A program made the translations under genes and the position numbers. This document shows, piece by piece, positions 18,166-28,085 of a stretch of DNA of 64,000 nt. This DNA is from Chitinophaga sp. SYP-B3965 (lineage in GTDB: Bacteria; Bacteroidota; Bacteroidia; Chitinophagales; Chitinophagaceae), in assembly GCF_009647655.1 (NCBI RefSeq), contig NZ_WJFD01000001.1:372001-436000 (forward strand). The letters are read 5' to 3'. Numbering within the stretch: the stretch's first letter is position 1; each line of letters starts with the position of its first letter. The notes below the pieces were generated by a model. That model worked only from the letters and a program-made list of their open reading frames with translations, ran no database searches and was not told where the DNA came from.

Positions 18166-20832
18166 ATGCGAAACGCTTTATTACTTCTCCTTTTCTCTTT
18201 ACCATTACAAGCACAGGTTGTAGCAGACAGCACTTCCCATAAACCCTTATCAGGCACTTCCGTTCTGATCACCGGTTTAAAAGACACAGCTATCATCACC
18301 GGCAATGACGGCCGTTTTTCAGTAAAACATTTCCCCAAAGGAGATTACAACATAACGTTATCCTATCTCGGTTATCCAACCCATCGCACCCGCTTCAGCA
18401 TCCCGGAAGGAAATTTCCAATCCCTGCCGGATACGCTCTTCCTTTCCACTAAAGGAAGGGATTTGAAAGAAGTGGTAGTGATCAGCGATGCCCCCGCCAT
18501 CAGTATAAAAGGAGACACCATTGAATACAACACAGCGAAGTTTAAAACAAAAGAAAACGCCGTAGTAGAAGACCTGCTGCAAAAGCTCCCCGGTATCCGC
18601 GTAGACCGCAACGGCACTATCAAAGCCCAGGGAGAAATCGTACAACAGGTATTGGTAGACGGAAAAGAATTCTTCGGAAGCGATCCTGCCATCGCCACCA
18701 AAAATCTCCCCGCAGATATGATCGCAAAAGTGCAGGTGCTGGATAAGCAAAGCGATATGGAAGAATTCACCGGCATAGCAGATGGCAAAAAAAGGAAAGT
18801 GATCAATCTCGTTACAAAGAAAGACCGTAAAAAAGGGCTCTTCGGCAATGTAAGCGGAAGCCTGGGTAATAACGATCGTTATGAAGGCGGCGCCAATATC
18901 AACAGCTTCAGCGGAGAACGCCAGCTTTCCCTGCTGGCCAAGGCAAACAACATCAACAGATCCGGTTTTACAGGAGGAGAACTGTTACAGATGATGATGA
19001 AGAATCCCGGTATGATGGAGAACCTGCCTCCCTTTGTATATGGAGAACTGGCAAAGTTAAAAGGCGCCAAAGTAGAGGGCGATATATCAGCCATCTTACG
19101 CCCCGCCGGTTATACAGATATCCACTACGGCGGCATCAATTTCAATATGGATAAATGGCAGAGCAGTTATTTCTATAATGGATCAGACACCAGGAACACT
19201 TTTACCCGCGACCGCCAGAACTTCCTGGCAGACACTTCTTACGTTTACCAGCAGGAAGGAACAACCCGCAATAAAAACAACGAACACCGGGTGGAGATCA
19301 CTACAGAGATAAAACCGGATGATAAGAACACTATTAAGATAAGCCCAAAACTAAACCGGGCAACCTATTCTAACAGCCAAAGTGAAAATTATCAGTCCCG
19401 CACAATAGACAGAAAAACCCTGCTAAACGAAGGCACACAAAACACCAGTTCTGAAAACACCAACAACCATGTTGGCACAAATATCCTTTTCATGCACAAG
19501 TTTGATAAGAAGCGCCGCACACTGGCCCTAAGCTTAACACCCGATTATTATAAAAATAACTACACATCCCTCAACCATACCCGCAGCCGGTATTACAATG
19601 TACCGCGCACAGAGGAAACAGATCAGCAAACAAAAGGTTCCTCCACTACCGGCACATTTTCAGGAAGTATAAACTACACAGAACCGCTCACCAAAACACT
19701 CAGTATGCAGTTTTCAGAGGAAGCGTATTACAATAGCTCCACAACAGATAAGATCGTAAAGGATCTGAAGGAAGATAAAATTGATGAAAGGTTCAGTGAT
19801 AATTACAATACCGGAACATTTTCAAACAGAGCAGACATCCTTTTATCTGTAAAGGCTAAAAAACTGGAACTATCAGCAGGCACAGCGTTTGAACAAAACA
19901 AACTGAACGGCCATTCTACAAGAAAAGGATATAAAGTAGAAAAGAGTTTTACAGCCCTGCTGCCTCACCTGTACATAAAATACAAAAAACTGGAACTGAA
20001 TTACAGCGCCTCCGCCAACATGCCTGGTATGGAACAGTTGCAGCCGCTGGAAGATAATTCGGAAGCCATGGTAACCCGTAAAGGTAATCCTGCCCTGCAA
20101 CAGGAAATGGATCATCGCCTGTCGTTTTCCTTTACCAATAGCAGTAAAGATCAGCAACGTTCCCAATACCTCCGTATGCAGTATAACCTGGGGCGGCAAA
20201 AGATCACAGACCAGGTTACACTGGATAAAGCTACCGGCAGGCAACTGATATCTCCGGTAAATGTAAACGGAAATTATAATGCCGGTGCAGATGCGGGCTT
20301 TTCTTTCCCCGCAGGACAGGAGGGTTCCTACATCAACTTTGGTATGGGACTTTCTTATACAAACAATGAAAAACCCAATCCCACAACAGTCTGGGCATTC
20401 AAACCGGAAGTTGGATATTCCGCTTACTTCGGCAGAAGGATCAGCCTGCAGGTAAAAGGCAGTGCGGGTTATAACAACCGCCATTTCGATCTCCAACAGC
20501 AACGATCCTGGTCTTTTAATTATTACATCAGCCCCATGTTCACCCTGCCTGCCCGCATGGTACTGGAAGTGGAATGGGATGGTTATACGAATACCGGCCT
20601 TTCCGCAGGTTACAACACCAGCGTGTATTTACTGCATTTCTCCCTAACCAAAGAACTGGGCAAACATTTCTCCCTGAAACTGGAAGGCCGTGATCTGTTG
20701 AACCAGAATAAGAGCATCCAGCGGCTCTCCGGCAACGGTTACCTGGAAGACGTGCAGGATAATATGCTGGGCCGGTATGGTATGCTCGGCATTGTTTATA
20801 AACTGAAATTCTTTCCTAAACAAAAATCATAA
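18166..20832 (+). CDS. Outer-membrane beta-barrel protein with CarboxypepD-like and plug domains
   Basis: 888 residues. A signal peptide (residues 1-16, LLLLLFSLPLQAQ) is followed by a carboxypeptidase-regulatory-like domain (about 17-85, with GRFSVKHFPKGDYNITLSYLGY), a plug-like region (about 100-220, KLPGIRVDRNGTIKAQGE) and a large barrel (OMP_b-brl_3 type). It has no STN domain and no evident TonB box, unlike SusC. It probably makes an outer-membrane channel or receptor of unknown ligand. It is followed after 1 bp by the GLPGLI gene and preceded by the two-component system, which likely controls it. Confidence 0.85.
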   Translation: MRNALLLLLFSLPLQAQVVADSTSHKPLSGTSVLITGLKDTAIITGNDGRFSVKHFPKGDYNITLSYLGYPTHRTRFSIPEGNFQSLPDTLFLSTKGRDLKEVVVISDAPAISIKGDTIEYNTAKFKTKENAVVEDLLQKLPGIRVDRNGTIKAQGEIVQQVLVDGKEFFGSDPAIATKNLPADMIAKVQVLDKQSDMEEFTGIADGKKRKVINLVTKKDRKKGLFGNVSGSLGNNDRYEGGANINSFSGERQLSLLAKANNINRSGFTGGELLQMMMKNPGMMENLPPFVYGELAKLKGAKVEGDISAILRPAGYTDIHYGGINFNMDKWQSSYFYNGSDTRNTFTRDRQNFLADTSYVYQQEGTTRNKNNEHRVEITTEIKPDDKNTIKISPKLNRATYSNSQSENYQSRTIDRKTLLNEGTQNTSSENTNNHVGTNILFMHKFDKKRRTLALSLTPDYYKNNYTSLNHTRSRYYNVPRTEETDQQTKGSSTTGTFSGSINYTEPLTKTLSMQFSEEAYYNSSTTDKIVKDLKEDKIDERFSDNYNTGTFSNRADILLSVKAKKLELSAGTAFEQNKLNGHSTRKGYKVEKSFTALLPHLYIKYKKLELNYSASANMPGMEQLQPLEDNSEAMVTRKGNPALQQEMDHRLSFSFTNSSKDQQRSQYLRMQYNLGRQKITDQVTLDKATGRQLISPVNVNGNYNAGADAGFSFPAGQEGSYINFGMGLSYTNNEKPNPTTVWAFKPEVGYSAYFGRRISLQVKGSAGYNNRHFDLQQQRSWSFNYYISPMFTLPARMVLEVEWDGYTNTGLSAGYNTSVYLLHFSLTKELGKHFSLKLEGRDLLNQNKSIQRLSGNGYLEDVQDNMLGRYGMLGIVYKLKFFPKQKS

Positions 20833-20833
20833 A

Positions 20834-21478
20834 ATGAAACACTTTAAAACGCTGTTAGCAGCATTCGTAATTTTCACAACACCTTTGATGGCACAGGACA
20901 GCACACAGGGCAAGGTCAATTACATAGTCACCATGAACCTGCATGCCAACCTCAAACCAGATCAGTTGCAATACAAAGATGCACTGCCGGAATTCATAGA
21001 CCGGGAGATTGTTTTCCTTTTCAAAGGGAAACATGGTTTAATAAAAAGTATTGAAACGGCATCCGAAGGGAGCGAAGTAGAAGTCAAAGTAAAGATAGGT
21101 AATGAAGATGGGGTGACCTATGTTGATATGGATGCAAAGAAGAACCTGCAATTGATCAATGTAGATGGGAAGCAGTTTTTACACAAAGGTGATACAAAGA
21201 AAGTAGAAGATGTAAAAGAAGTAGAAACAGGAGAAACCAAAAACATCCTGGGTTACGCCTGTAAAAAAGTGATATCAAAAAATGGAAAAGATAAAACCAC
21301 TTACTGGTATACCACAACACTCCCCATCCTGGGTGGAGCATTTGGCATCATGAGCGGAAAAGGCCTGATCCTGGAATTGGAGAGCCCTCTCTTTTCATTC
21401 AAAGCCAAATCCCTGCAATTTGAAAAGATAGCCGATGCGGATGTGTTACCGCCAAAGGGTGTAAAAGAAGCAGAATAA
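20834..21478 (+). CDS. GLPGLI family exported protein
   Basis: 214 residues. Signal peptide MKHFKTLLAAFVIFTTPLMAQ. The body has the pattern of GLPGLI proteins: GKVNYIVTMN near the start, NILGYACKKVISKNGKDKTTYWYT in the middle, then a glycine-rich GGAFGIMSGKGLILELE segment. The family's function is unknown; members often lie beside an OMP_b-brl barrel gene, as here. It starts 1 bp after the barrel gene stop codon, so the two are one operon. Confidence 0.85.
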   Translation: MKHFKTLLAAFVIFTTPLMAQDSTQGKVNYIVTMNLHANLKPDQLQYKDALPEFIDREIVFLFKGKHGLIKSIETASEGSEVEVKVKIGNEDGVTYVDMDAKKNLQLINVDGKQFLHKGDTKKVEDVKEVETGETKNILGYACKKVISKNGKDKTTYWYTTTLPILGGAFGIMSGKGLILELESPLFSFKAKSLQFEKIADADVLPPKGVKEAE

Positions 21479-21480
21479 AT

Positions 21481-21526
21481 AAAAAGGGCGGTCTCTTTCT
21501 TTTGGGAATTTGAGACCGCCCTTTTT
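21481..21526. terminator. Strong bidirectional terminator
   Basis: Perfect 15-bp arms AAAAAGGGCGGTCTC (21481-21495) and GAGACCGCCCTTTTT (21512-21526) around a 16-nt loop. It lies between convergent genes (GLPGLI and the oxidoreductase) and serves both. Confidence 0.92.
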
Positions 21527-21530
21527 AAAA

Positions 21531-22526
21531 CTAAATGACTTTCACGATCATCTTGCCCGTATTCTTTCCGGAAAACAATCCCAGTAAAGCCTCCGGTATC
21601 TTATCAAATCCTTCCACAATAGTTTCAGTATACTTCAGCTTACCTGCCGCCACCAGTGGCGTCAGGTATTGAAGCCCTTCCGCAAACCGCGCCACGTAAT
21701 TACGCACAATGAATCCCTGCATGAGCACACTGCGCGTGAGGAGATACGGCGTTATCCGTGGCCCCATTTGTATCGCTGTATCATTATAAGAAGCGATCTG
21801 GCCGCATAAAGGAACGCGGGCAAAGAAATTGAGGTGTTGCACCACCGCATCACTTACTTCACCACCCACATTATCAAAATAAACATCCACACCATCCGGA
21901 CAAGCCTTCTCAATAGCCGCAGAAAGATCATCCGTTTTATAATTCACCGCTTCATCAAATCCATATTCTTCTTTCAGCATTGTAATCTTATCCGCAGAAC
22001 CTGCAATCCCTACTACCCGGCATCCCTGCAGCTTAGCCAGTTGTCCTGCTACAAGTCCAACTGCGCCAGCCGCACCGGACACAACAACCGTTTCTCCTGC
22101 CTTTGGTTTACCAATATCCATCAGGCCGAAATAAGCCGTTAAACCCGGCATGCCCAGTACACCTAAATAATAACTGGGAGGAACCAGTTTGGCATCTACT
22201 TTCCTGATAGTATCCGCTGCTACCACCATCTCCTCAGCCCATGGCAGATAACTGCCCAGTACCACATCGCCCGGAGCAAAACGTTCATCTTTACTGGTGG
22301 TCACTTCTGCCACAACACCACCCACGATCGGTTTATCCAGTTCAAAAGGAGGGGAGTAGGATTTTTTATCATTCATCCGGCCACGCATATAAGGGTCTAC
22401 GGAATAATATAGCCCTTTTAGCTGCACTTCTCCTGCTGAAACAGCAGGCAGCGTTACTTCTTCAAAACGGAAGATAGATGCATCCGGCATGCCATTTGGC
22501 CTGGCGGCTAATGTGATCTGTTTCAT
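21531..22526 (-). CDS. NADP-dependent oxidoreductase (MDR superfamily)
   Basis: 331 residues, the usual length for the zinc-free medium-chain reductases related to leukotriene B4 dehydrogenase and curcumin reductase. The N-terminal GroES-like part has YYSVDPYMRGRMNDKKSY. The NADPH-binding motif is VVSGAAGAVGLVAGQLAKLQGCRVVG in the middle. It probably reduces alpha,beta-unsaturated carbonyls. It stands alone and shares the terminator at 21481-21526. Confidence 0.92.
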   Translation of the reverse strand: MKQITLAARPNGMPDASIFRFEEVTLPAVSAGEVQLKGLYYSVDPYMRGRMNDKKSYSPPFELDKPIVGGVVAEVTTSKDERFAPGDVVLGSYLPWAEEMVVAADTIRKVDAKLVPPSYYLGVLGMPGLTAYFGLMDIGKPKAGETVVVSGAAGAVGLVAGQLAKLQGCRVVGIAGSADKITMLKEEYGFDEAVNYKTDDLSAAIEKACPDGVDVYFDNVGGEVSDAVVQHLNFFARVPLCGQIASYNDTAIQMGPRITPYLLTRSVLMQGFIVRNYVARFAEGLQYLTPLVAAGKLKYTETIVEGFDKIPEALLGLFSGKNTGKMIVKVI

Positions 22527-22623
22527 GATACAAATGCTTTAACCAGCTAAAGGTCCGTAATCTACAGTTAAAGATTTCAGAAAATTATCCCTACCTTACT
22601 TTTCAGAAAGCTGCTATTCAGGA

Positions 22624-23214
22624 ATGCCGCAAAATGTTATACCAACCCCAGCTGACCACACAGTATGGGAAGAGTTTAAAAAAGGAGATCGGGAGGCATT
22701 TGCACAATTGTACCGCACCCATATTCATCTGCTGATTGGCTATGGAATGCGGATCACCGGTGAACAAAATGTGGTGAAAGATGCTATCCAGGATCTGTTC
22801 ATGGAATTATGGCGCTCGAAAGAGCAGCTCCAACCCCCGCGTTCTATACAGGGATATTTACTCAAAGCACTCCGTTATAAGCTCATGCGTAACGCCAAAG
22901 TACGCCAGCGTTACGAAGCAGAGGTGCCTGACCTGCCGGACACCGTTAATATAGAGTCCAGTATTTTCCTGAAAGAATCAGAAAACTTACAAAAAGCCCA
23001 GATACAAAAAGCCATTTCCCAATTACCCCTGCGGCAGCAGGAAGTGATCAACCTCCGGTTTTTCCAGGGCTGCAGCACAGAAGATGTGGCCGGCATCATG
23101 GGCGTAAATTACCAATCCGCCACCAATCTGTTGCACAGGGCCGTTTTGCACCTCCGGAAATTCCTGGAATCAGGCTTACTTCTTCTTTTTTTAAAAATAA
23201 TAGGATCCAACTGA
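22624..23214 (+). CDS. ECF RNA polymerase sigma factor (set 1)
   Basis: 196 residues. Region 2 is at about 20-85 (AFAQLYRTHIHLLIGYGMR, then DAIQDLFMELW) and region 4 at about 125-180 (LPLRQQEVINLRFFQGCSTEDVAG). It ends in a short hydrophobic tail, LLLLFLKII. It is followed by a FecR anti-sigma factor and a SusC/SusD pair, the usual Bacteroidota transport-signalling layout, and probably drives the SusCD genes when released. Confidence 0.93.
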   Translation: MPQNVIPTPADHTVWEEFKKGDREAFAQLYRTHIHLLIGYGMRITGEQNVVKDAIQDLFMELWRSKEQLQPPRSIQGYLLKALRYKLMRNAKVRQRYEAEVPDLPDTVNIESSIFLKESENLQKAQIQKAISQLPLRQQEVINLRFFQGCSTEDVAGIMGVNYQSATNLLHRAVLHLRKFLESGLLLLFLKIIGSN

Positions 23215-23266
23215 GTATCCGGAGCAACCGGCGTACACTATTCATTAAAGCGCTTAATCTTTTCGT

Positions 23267-24274
23267 ATGTCGTATTCGCAACAAGAACTGGAAGCATTGC
23301 TGGAGAATGATGAATTTGTTAGCTGGGTATTAAGCCCCCGGCCGGAGGAAAATGCCTACTGGCAGGGCTGGATGTTACAACATCCGGATAGGAAAGCGAT
23401 GGTGGAAATGATCCGTGGTATAAGAGATGCTGAAACAGTAAACAGCCATGAACTGGCAGATCAGATCTGGCAGGACCTGCAAAGCCAGATCGAAACACCG
23501 GTACGGAAGATAAAATGGCCCCGTTATGCAGCAGCAGCCGTTATAATATTGGCAGGAAGCCTGTGGTTTGGCTTGCAAAGAACAGAAAAGAAAAATCTCA
23601 TCGTACAAAAAACAGCCAAACACGAACTAACAGCCAGCAATAGCAGTTCCACCTTGCAAACTATTTATTTGTTAGATGGCACCCGCATCACCCTAAGTCC
23701 TAAAAGCACCATTCACTATTCCCGCCTTATGGCAGGAGATAAAAGAGAAGTTTTCCTGCAGGGAGATGCCTTTTTTGAAGTGGCACAGGATGCAAACCGC
23801 CCGTTCATCGTATATAGTGGAGGGATCATCACCAAAGTACTGGGTACCAGCTTCCGGGTAAAAGGGAACGAACAGATCGTTGTAGCCGTGAAATCAGGAA
23901 AAGTAGCCGTTTCCCGCAAAGAAAGCACCGAACAATACATCCTGTTACCAAATGAACAGGCTGTTTTTAATAGCAAACAGAACACTTTGCAGAAAGTGAA
24001 TGTTACAGATGTAGCCATTTTAGCCAACCCGGTACCAACCCCTGCCGTATTAAACTACGACGAAGTCCCTGTAGGTGATGTACTTGATGAGTTGGCAAAG
24101 ATGTATGCGATAGATATACAGTACAACCACACCTTGTTTGCCAAATGCCGCGTAACAGTGATGCTGGACCAGGAGTCTTTTTACGACAAACTAACGGTAT
24201 TGTGTAAAGTAGTTGGAGCTAACTATGATATTACAGATGAAACGATCAATATAACAGGACAGGGATGTAACTGA
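23267..24274 (+). CDS. FecR-type anti-sigma factor (set 1)
   Basis: 335 residues. The cytoplasmic N-terminal part (1-80) binds sigma, a membrane helix lies at about 85-101 (YAAAAVIILAGSLWFGL), and the periplasmic FecR domain includes VFLQGDAFFEVAQDANRPF. A DUF4974/STN-like C-terminus follows (LNYDEVPVGDVLDELAKMY). It relays the state of the cognate SusC to the sigma factor upstream. Start ATG 23267 fits the 52-bp gap after the sigma gene. Confidence 0.93.
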   Translation: MSYSQQELEALLENDEFVSWVLSPRPEENAYWQGWMLQHPDRKAMVEMIRGIRDAETVNSHELADQIWQDLQSQIETPVRKIKWPRYAAAAVIILAGSLWFGLQRTEKKNLIVQKTAKHELTASNSSSTLQTIYLLDGTRITLSPKSTIHYSRLMAGDKREVFLQGDAFFEVAQDANRPFIVYSGGIITKVLGTSFRVKGNEQIVVAVKSGKVAVSRKESTEQYILLPNEQAVFNSKQNTLQKVNVTDVAILANPVPTPAVLNYDEVPVGDVLDELAKMYAIDIQYNHTLFAKCRVTVMLDQESFYDKLTVLCKVVGANYDITDETINITGQGCN

Positions 24275-24291
24275 TCCCTGGTTGAAAACAA

Positions 24292-27200
24292 GTGAACAAT
24301 TTTAATGTCAACCAAAATGATATGCGTATGAATACCTTCTCATTCACTATGCGGGTAGCGCTATTGAAGTGTTTTTTATTCGTATTCCTTGCCAGTACAG
24401 CTTTCGCTGCACCCGGGATACTGGATAAGAAGATCACCCTCAATATCTCCAACAGGGGCCTGAAAAATGTGCTCTCTAAGATTGAGGAAGCTGCTGCCGT
24501 TAAGTTTGCCTACGCTTCCCAGACCATTCCGTTAAACACCAAAGTAAGTATTGATGCACAGAACGAAAGGTTAGGTGATGTGCTGACAGAATTGTTATCC
24601 CCCTACAAAGTAACGTACGAAGTGGTGGGCAACCAGATCATCATTTCAAGGAACGGTGTAAAGATGGTGCTCAACAGCGATGCATTTGCCGCTGCCGCCT
24701 TTAAAAGGGTTACAGGGGTGATCAAATCTGTTGATGGTGCTACAGTACCCGGTGTAAGCGTTTCTGTAAAAGGTTTGGCAAGAGGTGCTATCTCTGATGC
24801 CAATGGTGCTTTTGCCATTGAAGCCAATGAAGGCGCTGTATTAGTATTTACGGCTATCGGTTTTGAAACACAGGAATTAATAGTAGGCGCTGCTGCCACT
24901 TATGATATTGTACTACAGGAATCTAAAAAGGAACTGGCAGAAGTAGTGGTAACAGCATTGGGTGTGAGAAAAGAAAAACGCTCTCTTGGTTTTTCCGTAA
25001 CAGAAGTAAAAGGAGCAGAACTCGCAGCTACCAATGAAGTAAATCCTATCAACGCATTGCAGGGTAAAGCAGCAGGGATCAATATAGACCAGGGTTCCGG
25101 TGGCTTGTTCGGTAACTCACGCATCCTCATCCGTGGTAACTCTACGATGAGTACTAACAACCAGCCCATCTTTGTAATAGATGGCGTGATCATTGATAAC
25201 GATGCCTTTAACGGCCAGGGCAGGGATTTCGGGAACGACCTGAAGAACCTGAACATGGAAGATTTTGAAAGCGTATCCATCCTGAAAGGTTCTGCCGCTG
25301 CCGCACTGTATGGCTCCCGGGCTATCAACGGCGTAGTGCTCATCACCTCCAAAAAAGGAAGGGTGAAGAAAGGCTGGGGTGTAACCGTTTCCCAATCCGT
25401 AAATGTACAAGACCCTTATCGTGGCCCGGACTTTCAAAATGAATTTGGCGGCGGTTCCGTAGGTAACTTCTTCACAGATACCCGCGATCCCGGTTATAAA
25501 GCCAATGAAGCATGGCAAACAAAAGTATTCCCCACCAACTCTAACGGGCAACCCTATATTGATCCGCAAAAGAACAGGGAACTGGAAAACTGGGGCCCTC
25601 GTTTTGCCGGCCAGCAGGTATTGAATTACGATGGCACCATGACGGAGTATAAAGCCGTTCCCAATAACTACCTGGATGCCTTCCAAACAGGACTGGGCTT
25701 TTTAACCAGCGTAGCAGTAGACGGTGCTACAGATAAATCTTCTTTCCGTTTATCTTATTCCCGCAACCAGGCAGAAGGCATCAACTTCCGCAATAAACTC
25801 AACAAGAACTCCTTCTCCATGAGAGCTACACATAACGTTACCAGCTTTCTTACATTGGATGCAGGAGCAGATTATACCAGCACAAAAGGAGAAAATCCGC
25901 CACAACTGGGCCTGAATAATTTCATCTGGATCTTCCCACGTAACTATGATACAAAGTATTGGAAACAACGGGGTAAATATACCAGCGCACTGGGTGGTGT
26001 GCCTAAAGTAACGGATCCCGCAGAAACGAATGTTGTGCCCGGTGCCGACTACTGGTTCCGGATCTATGAGAATAATTATTTGCAGGACGAACAAATGTTC
26101 CGCGGCCGCCTTACCGTTACCGCTACTATTACTGACTGGCTCAAGTTGCAGGCGGAAGGTAATTTCAACACCCTGGCAGTAAAGAACGAAGCAAAGGAAC
26201 TGGGGCAGGGTTACAACTTCACCGGTTCAGATAATACTTCAGGAGGATTTTACAGCCTGGAACTTTCTAACAAAAAGAGCTATTTCCTGAAATGGATGGC
26301 CATTGTAAATAAACAGATCACAAAAGACCTTTCCTTTAATGGATATGTAGGAGGTGAAACACAACGTTACACCCAGACTTTCAGCAAATCGCAAACAGAC
26401 GGCGGGTTGCAGTTTCCCGGAAACTACTTCGTGGGAAATTCCCAGAAAGCCACCATCGCTACCGGCGGTTTCAGAACAAGGAAAACACTGAATTCCATTT
26501 ATGCCAGTGCAGACCTTTCTTATAAAGAACAATTATACCTGCAAACCACCTGGCGTGGAGACTGGTCTTCCGCACTCACTTATTCCAATGGTTCCGGCAA
26601 CAGCTTCTTTAATTATCCTGCAGCCAGTTTGTCCTGGATCTTTACAGAAACTTTCAAGCTGCCTAAGTTCATTTCTTTTGGTAAGCTGAGAACAAATATT
26701 GCCGCATTGGGTGGAGACCTTGATCCCTTCATCATCAATACCGGCTTCAAACTGAGAGGTACTACCACAGCAGGATCTGGAGGATCAACTCCAAGCAGTC
26801 TTCCTTTGCTCACGTTTATGCTGGATGAAAAAGGACAATCCTTTGTGGTGGATCCGAACATCAAACCGCTCCGCAAGATCGCGAAGGAAGTAGGTCTTGA
26901 TCTGCGTTTCCTGAACGACCGTATCGGTATTGACGTAACCGTATACAGAGATAATACTTTTAACCAGGCCATCAAGATCCCCGCTGCACCTGAAACAGGG
27001 GTGAACAACCTGCTGATCAATGCAGGTAATATCCAGAACCAGGGTATTGAAATAGCGCTGAATGGTACACCAGTAAAATCTAAGAACTTTGAATGGAATT
27101 CAACACTTACTTACTCCCGGAACAGCAATAAAATAGTAGAGCTCTATGGCGATCGTGAATACTATGCTTTGGATGATGAAGGACTCGGCTCCAATGACCA

Positions 27201-28062
27201 GATCCCTTATGCCAAAGTAGGCGGCGCATATGGTGTGATCAGAACACGCATCCACTCCAAAGCCTTCCAGGCTGTAGATGGTACGGGTAAACCGATCGAT
27301 CATCCTAATAATGGTAAAGTAGTGCTGGACTGGCGTTCCGATGCAAGAGCTGCTTTCCCTAAAAGAAGTAATGAGCTGATGGATGTAGGAGATATCAATC
27401 CTGATTTCCGCGGCAGCTTTGATAATACTTTCCGCTTTAAGAACTTCTCCGTAAATGTTTTGCTGGATGCAAAGATCGGCGGGGATATGGTGATGCATTC
27501 CATGCGTTATGGTACACATACCGGTATCTTTAAAAGTTCCCTGTTTGGAAGAGATAAAGATCACGGCGGTATTTCCTGGAGCAGCAAGTATTCAGATGAT
27601 CTGAATATTGCTTATGATGATGGCATTATCCCGGATGGTGTGTTTGATAATGGCCAAACCATTACACAGCCGGATGGTAGTTCCGTAAATGTAGGGGGGA
27701 TGACCTTCAAGGAAGCATATGATAAAGGATTTGTACCACCCACACACTTGCCGCAGTATAACTATCGTTATGGTTCATTCTCCACAGCCGTGGGTGATTA
27801 CTGGGTAGTGGAAAATTCCTGGATCTCCTTACGTCAGCTGGCCCTGAACTACACCATGCCGCAAAGCCTTGCCGCTAAACTGCATCTGAATAGCCTGGGA
27901 GTAAGCATCATCGGTCGTGACCTGTTTTATCTCTACAACACATTGCCGAATAATTTTAATCCTGCTTCCAATAATTCAAACAGAACAAGTGTGAATAAGG
28001 AAGAAGGCTTCGTGCCGCCAATGACACGTTCATTCGCATTCACGATCCGTGCAGGATTCTAA
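24292..28062 (+). CDS. SusC/RagA TonB-dependent transporter with STN domain (set 1)
   Basis: 1256 residues from GTG 24292; ATG 24322 or 24328 are alternative starts that place the signal peptide (LLKCFLFVFLASTAFAA) nearer the N-terminus. In order: STN signalling domain (about 50-120, LKNVLSKIEEAAAVKFAYAS), CarboxypepD-like domain (about 138-205), plug (PINALQGKAAGINID, then SILKGSAAAALYGSRAINGVV) and the barrel to the end. It imports an unknown glycan or peptide across the outer membrane and, through STN, signals to the FecR protein upstream. Confidence 0.95.
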   Translation: MNNFNVNQNDMRMNTFSFTMRVALLKCFLFVFLASTAFAAPGILDKKITLNISNRGLKNVLSKIEEAAAVKFAYASQTIPLNTKVSIDAQNERLGDVLTELLSPYKVTYEVVGNQIIISRNGVKMVLNSDAFAAAAFKRVTGVIKSVDGATVPGVSVSVKGLARGAISDANGAFAIEANEGAVLVFTAIGFETQELIVGAAATYDIVLQESKKELAEVVVTALGVRKEKRSLGFSVTEVKGAELAATNEVNPINALQGKAAGINIDQGSGGLFGNSRILIRGNSTMSTNNQPIFVIDGVIIDNDAFNGQGRDFGNDLKNLNMEDFESVSILKGSAAAALYGSRAINGVVLITSKKGRVKKGWGVTVSQSVNVQDPYRGPDFQNEFGGGSVGNFFTDTRDPGYKANEAWQTKVFPTNSNGQPYIDPQKNRELENWGPRFAGQQVLNYDGTMTEYKAVPNNYLDAFQTGLGFLTSVAVDGATDKSSFRLSYSRNQAEGINFRNKLNKNSFSMRATHNVTSFLTLDAGADYTSTKGENPPQLGLNNFIWIFPRNYDTKYWKQRGKYTSALGGVPKVTDPAETNVVPGADYWFRIYENNYLQDEQMFRGRLTVTATITDWLKLQAEGNFNTLAVKNEAKELGQGYNFTGSDNTSGGFYSLELSNKKSYFLKWMAIVNKQITKDLSFNGYVGGETQRYTQTFSKSQTDGGLQFPGNYFVGNSQKATIATGGFRTRKTLNSIYASADLSYKEQLYLQTTWRGDWSSALTYSNGSGNSFFNYPAASLSWIFTETFKLPKFISFGKLRTNIAALGGDLDPFIINTGFKLRGTTTAGSGGSTPSSLPLLTFMLDEKGQSFVVDPNIKPLRKIAKEVGLDLRFLNDRIGIDVTVYRDNTFNQAIKIPAAPETGVNNLLINAGNIQNQGIEIALNGTPVKSKNFEWNSTLTYSRNSNKIVELYGDREYYALDDEGLGSNDQIPYAKVGGAYGVIRTRIHSKAFQAVDGTGKPIDHPNNGKVVLDWRSDARAAFPKRSNELMDVGDINPDFRGSFDNTFRFKNFSVNVLLDAKIGGDMVMHSMRYGTHTGIFKSSLFGRDKDHGGISWSSKYSDDLNIAYDDGIIPDGVFDNGQTITQPDGSSVNVGGMTFKEAYDKGFVPPTHLPQYNYRYGSFSTAVGDYWVVENSWISLRQLALNYTMPQSLAAKLHLNSLGVSIIGRDLFYLYNTLPNNFNPASNNSNRTSVNKEEGFVPPMTRSFAFTIRAGF

Positions 28063-28085
28063 ATTCATCATGAAAAAGTAGCAAC

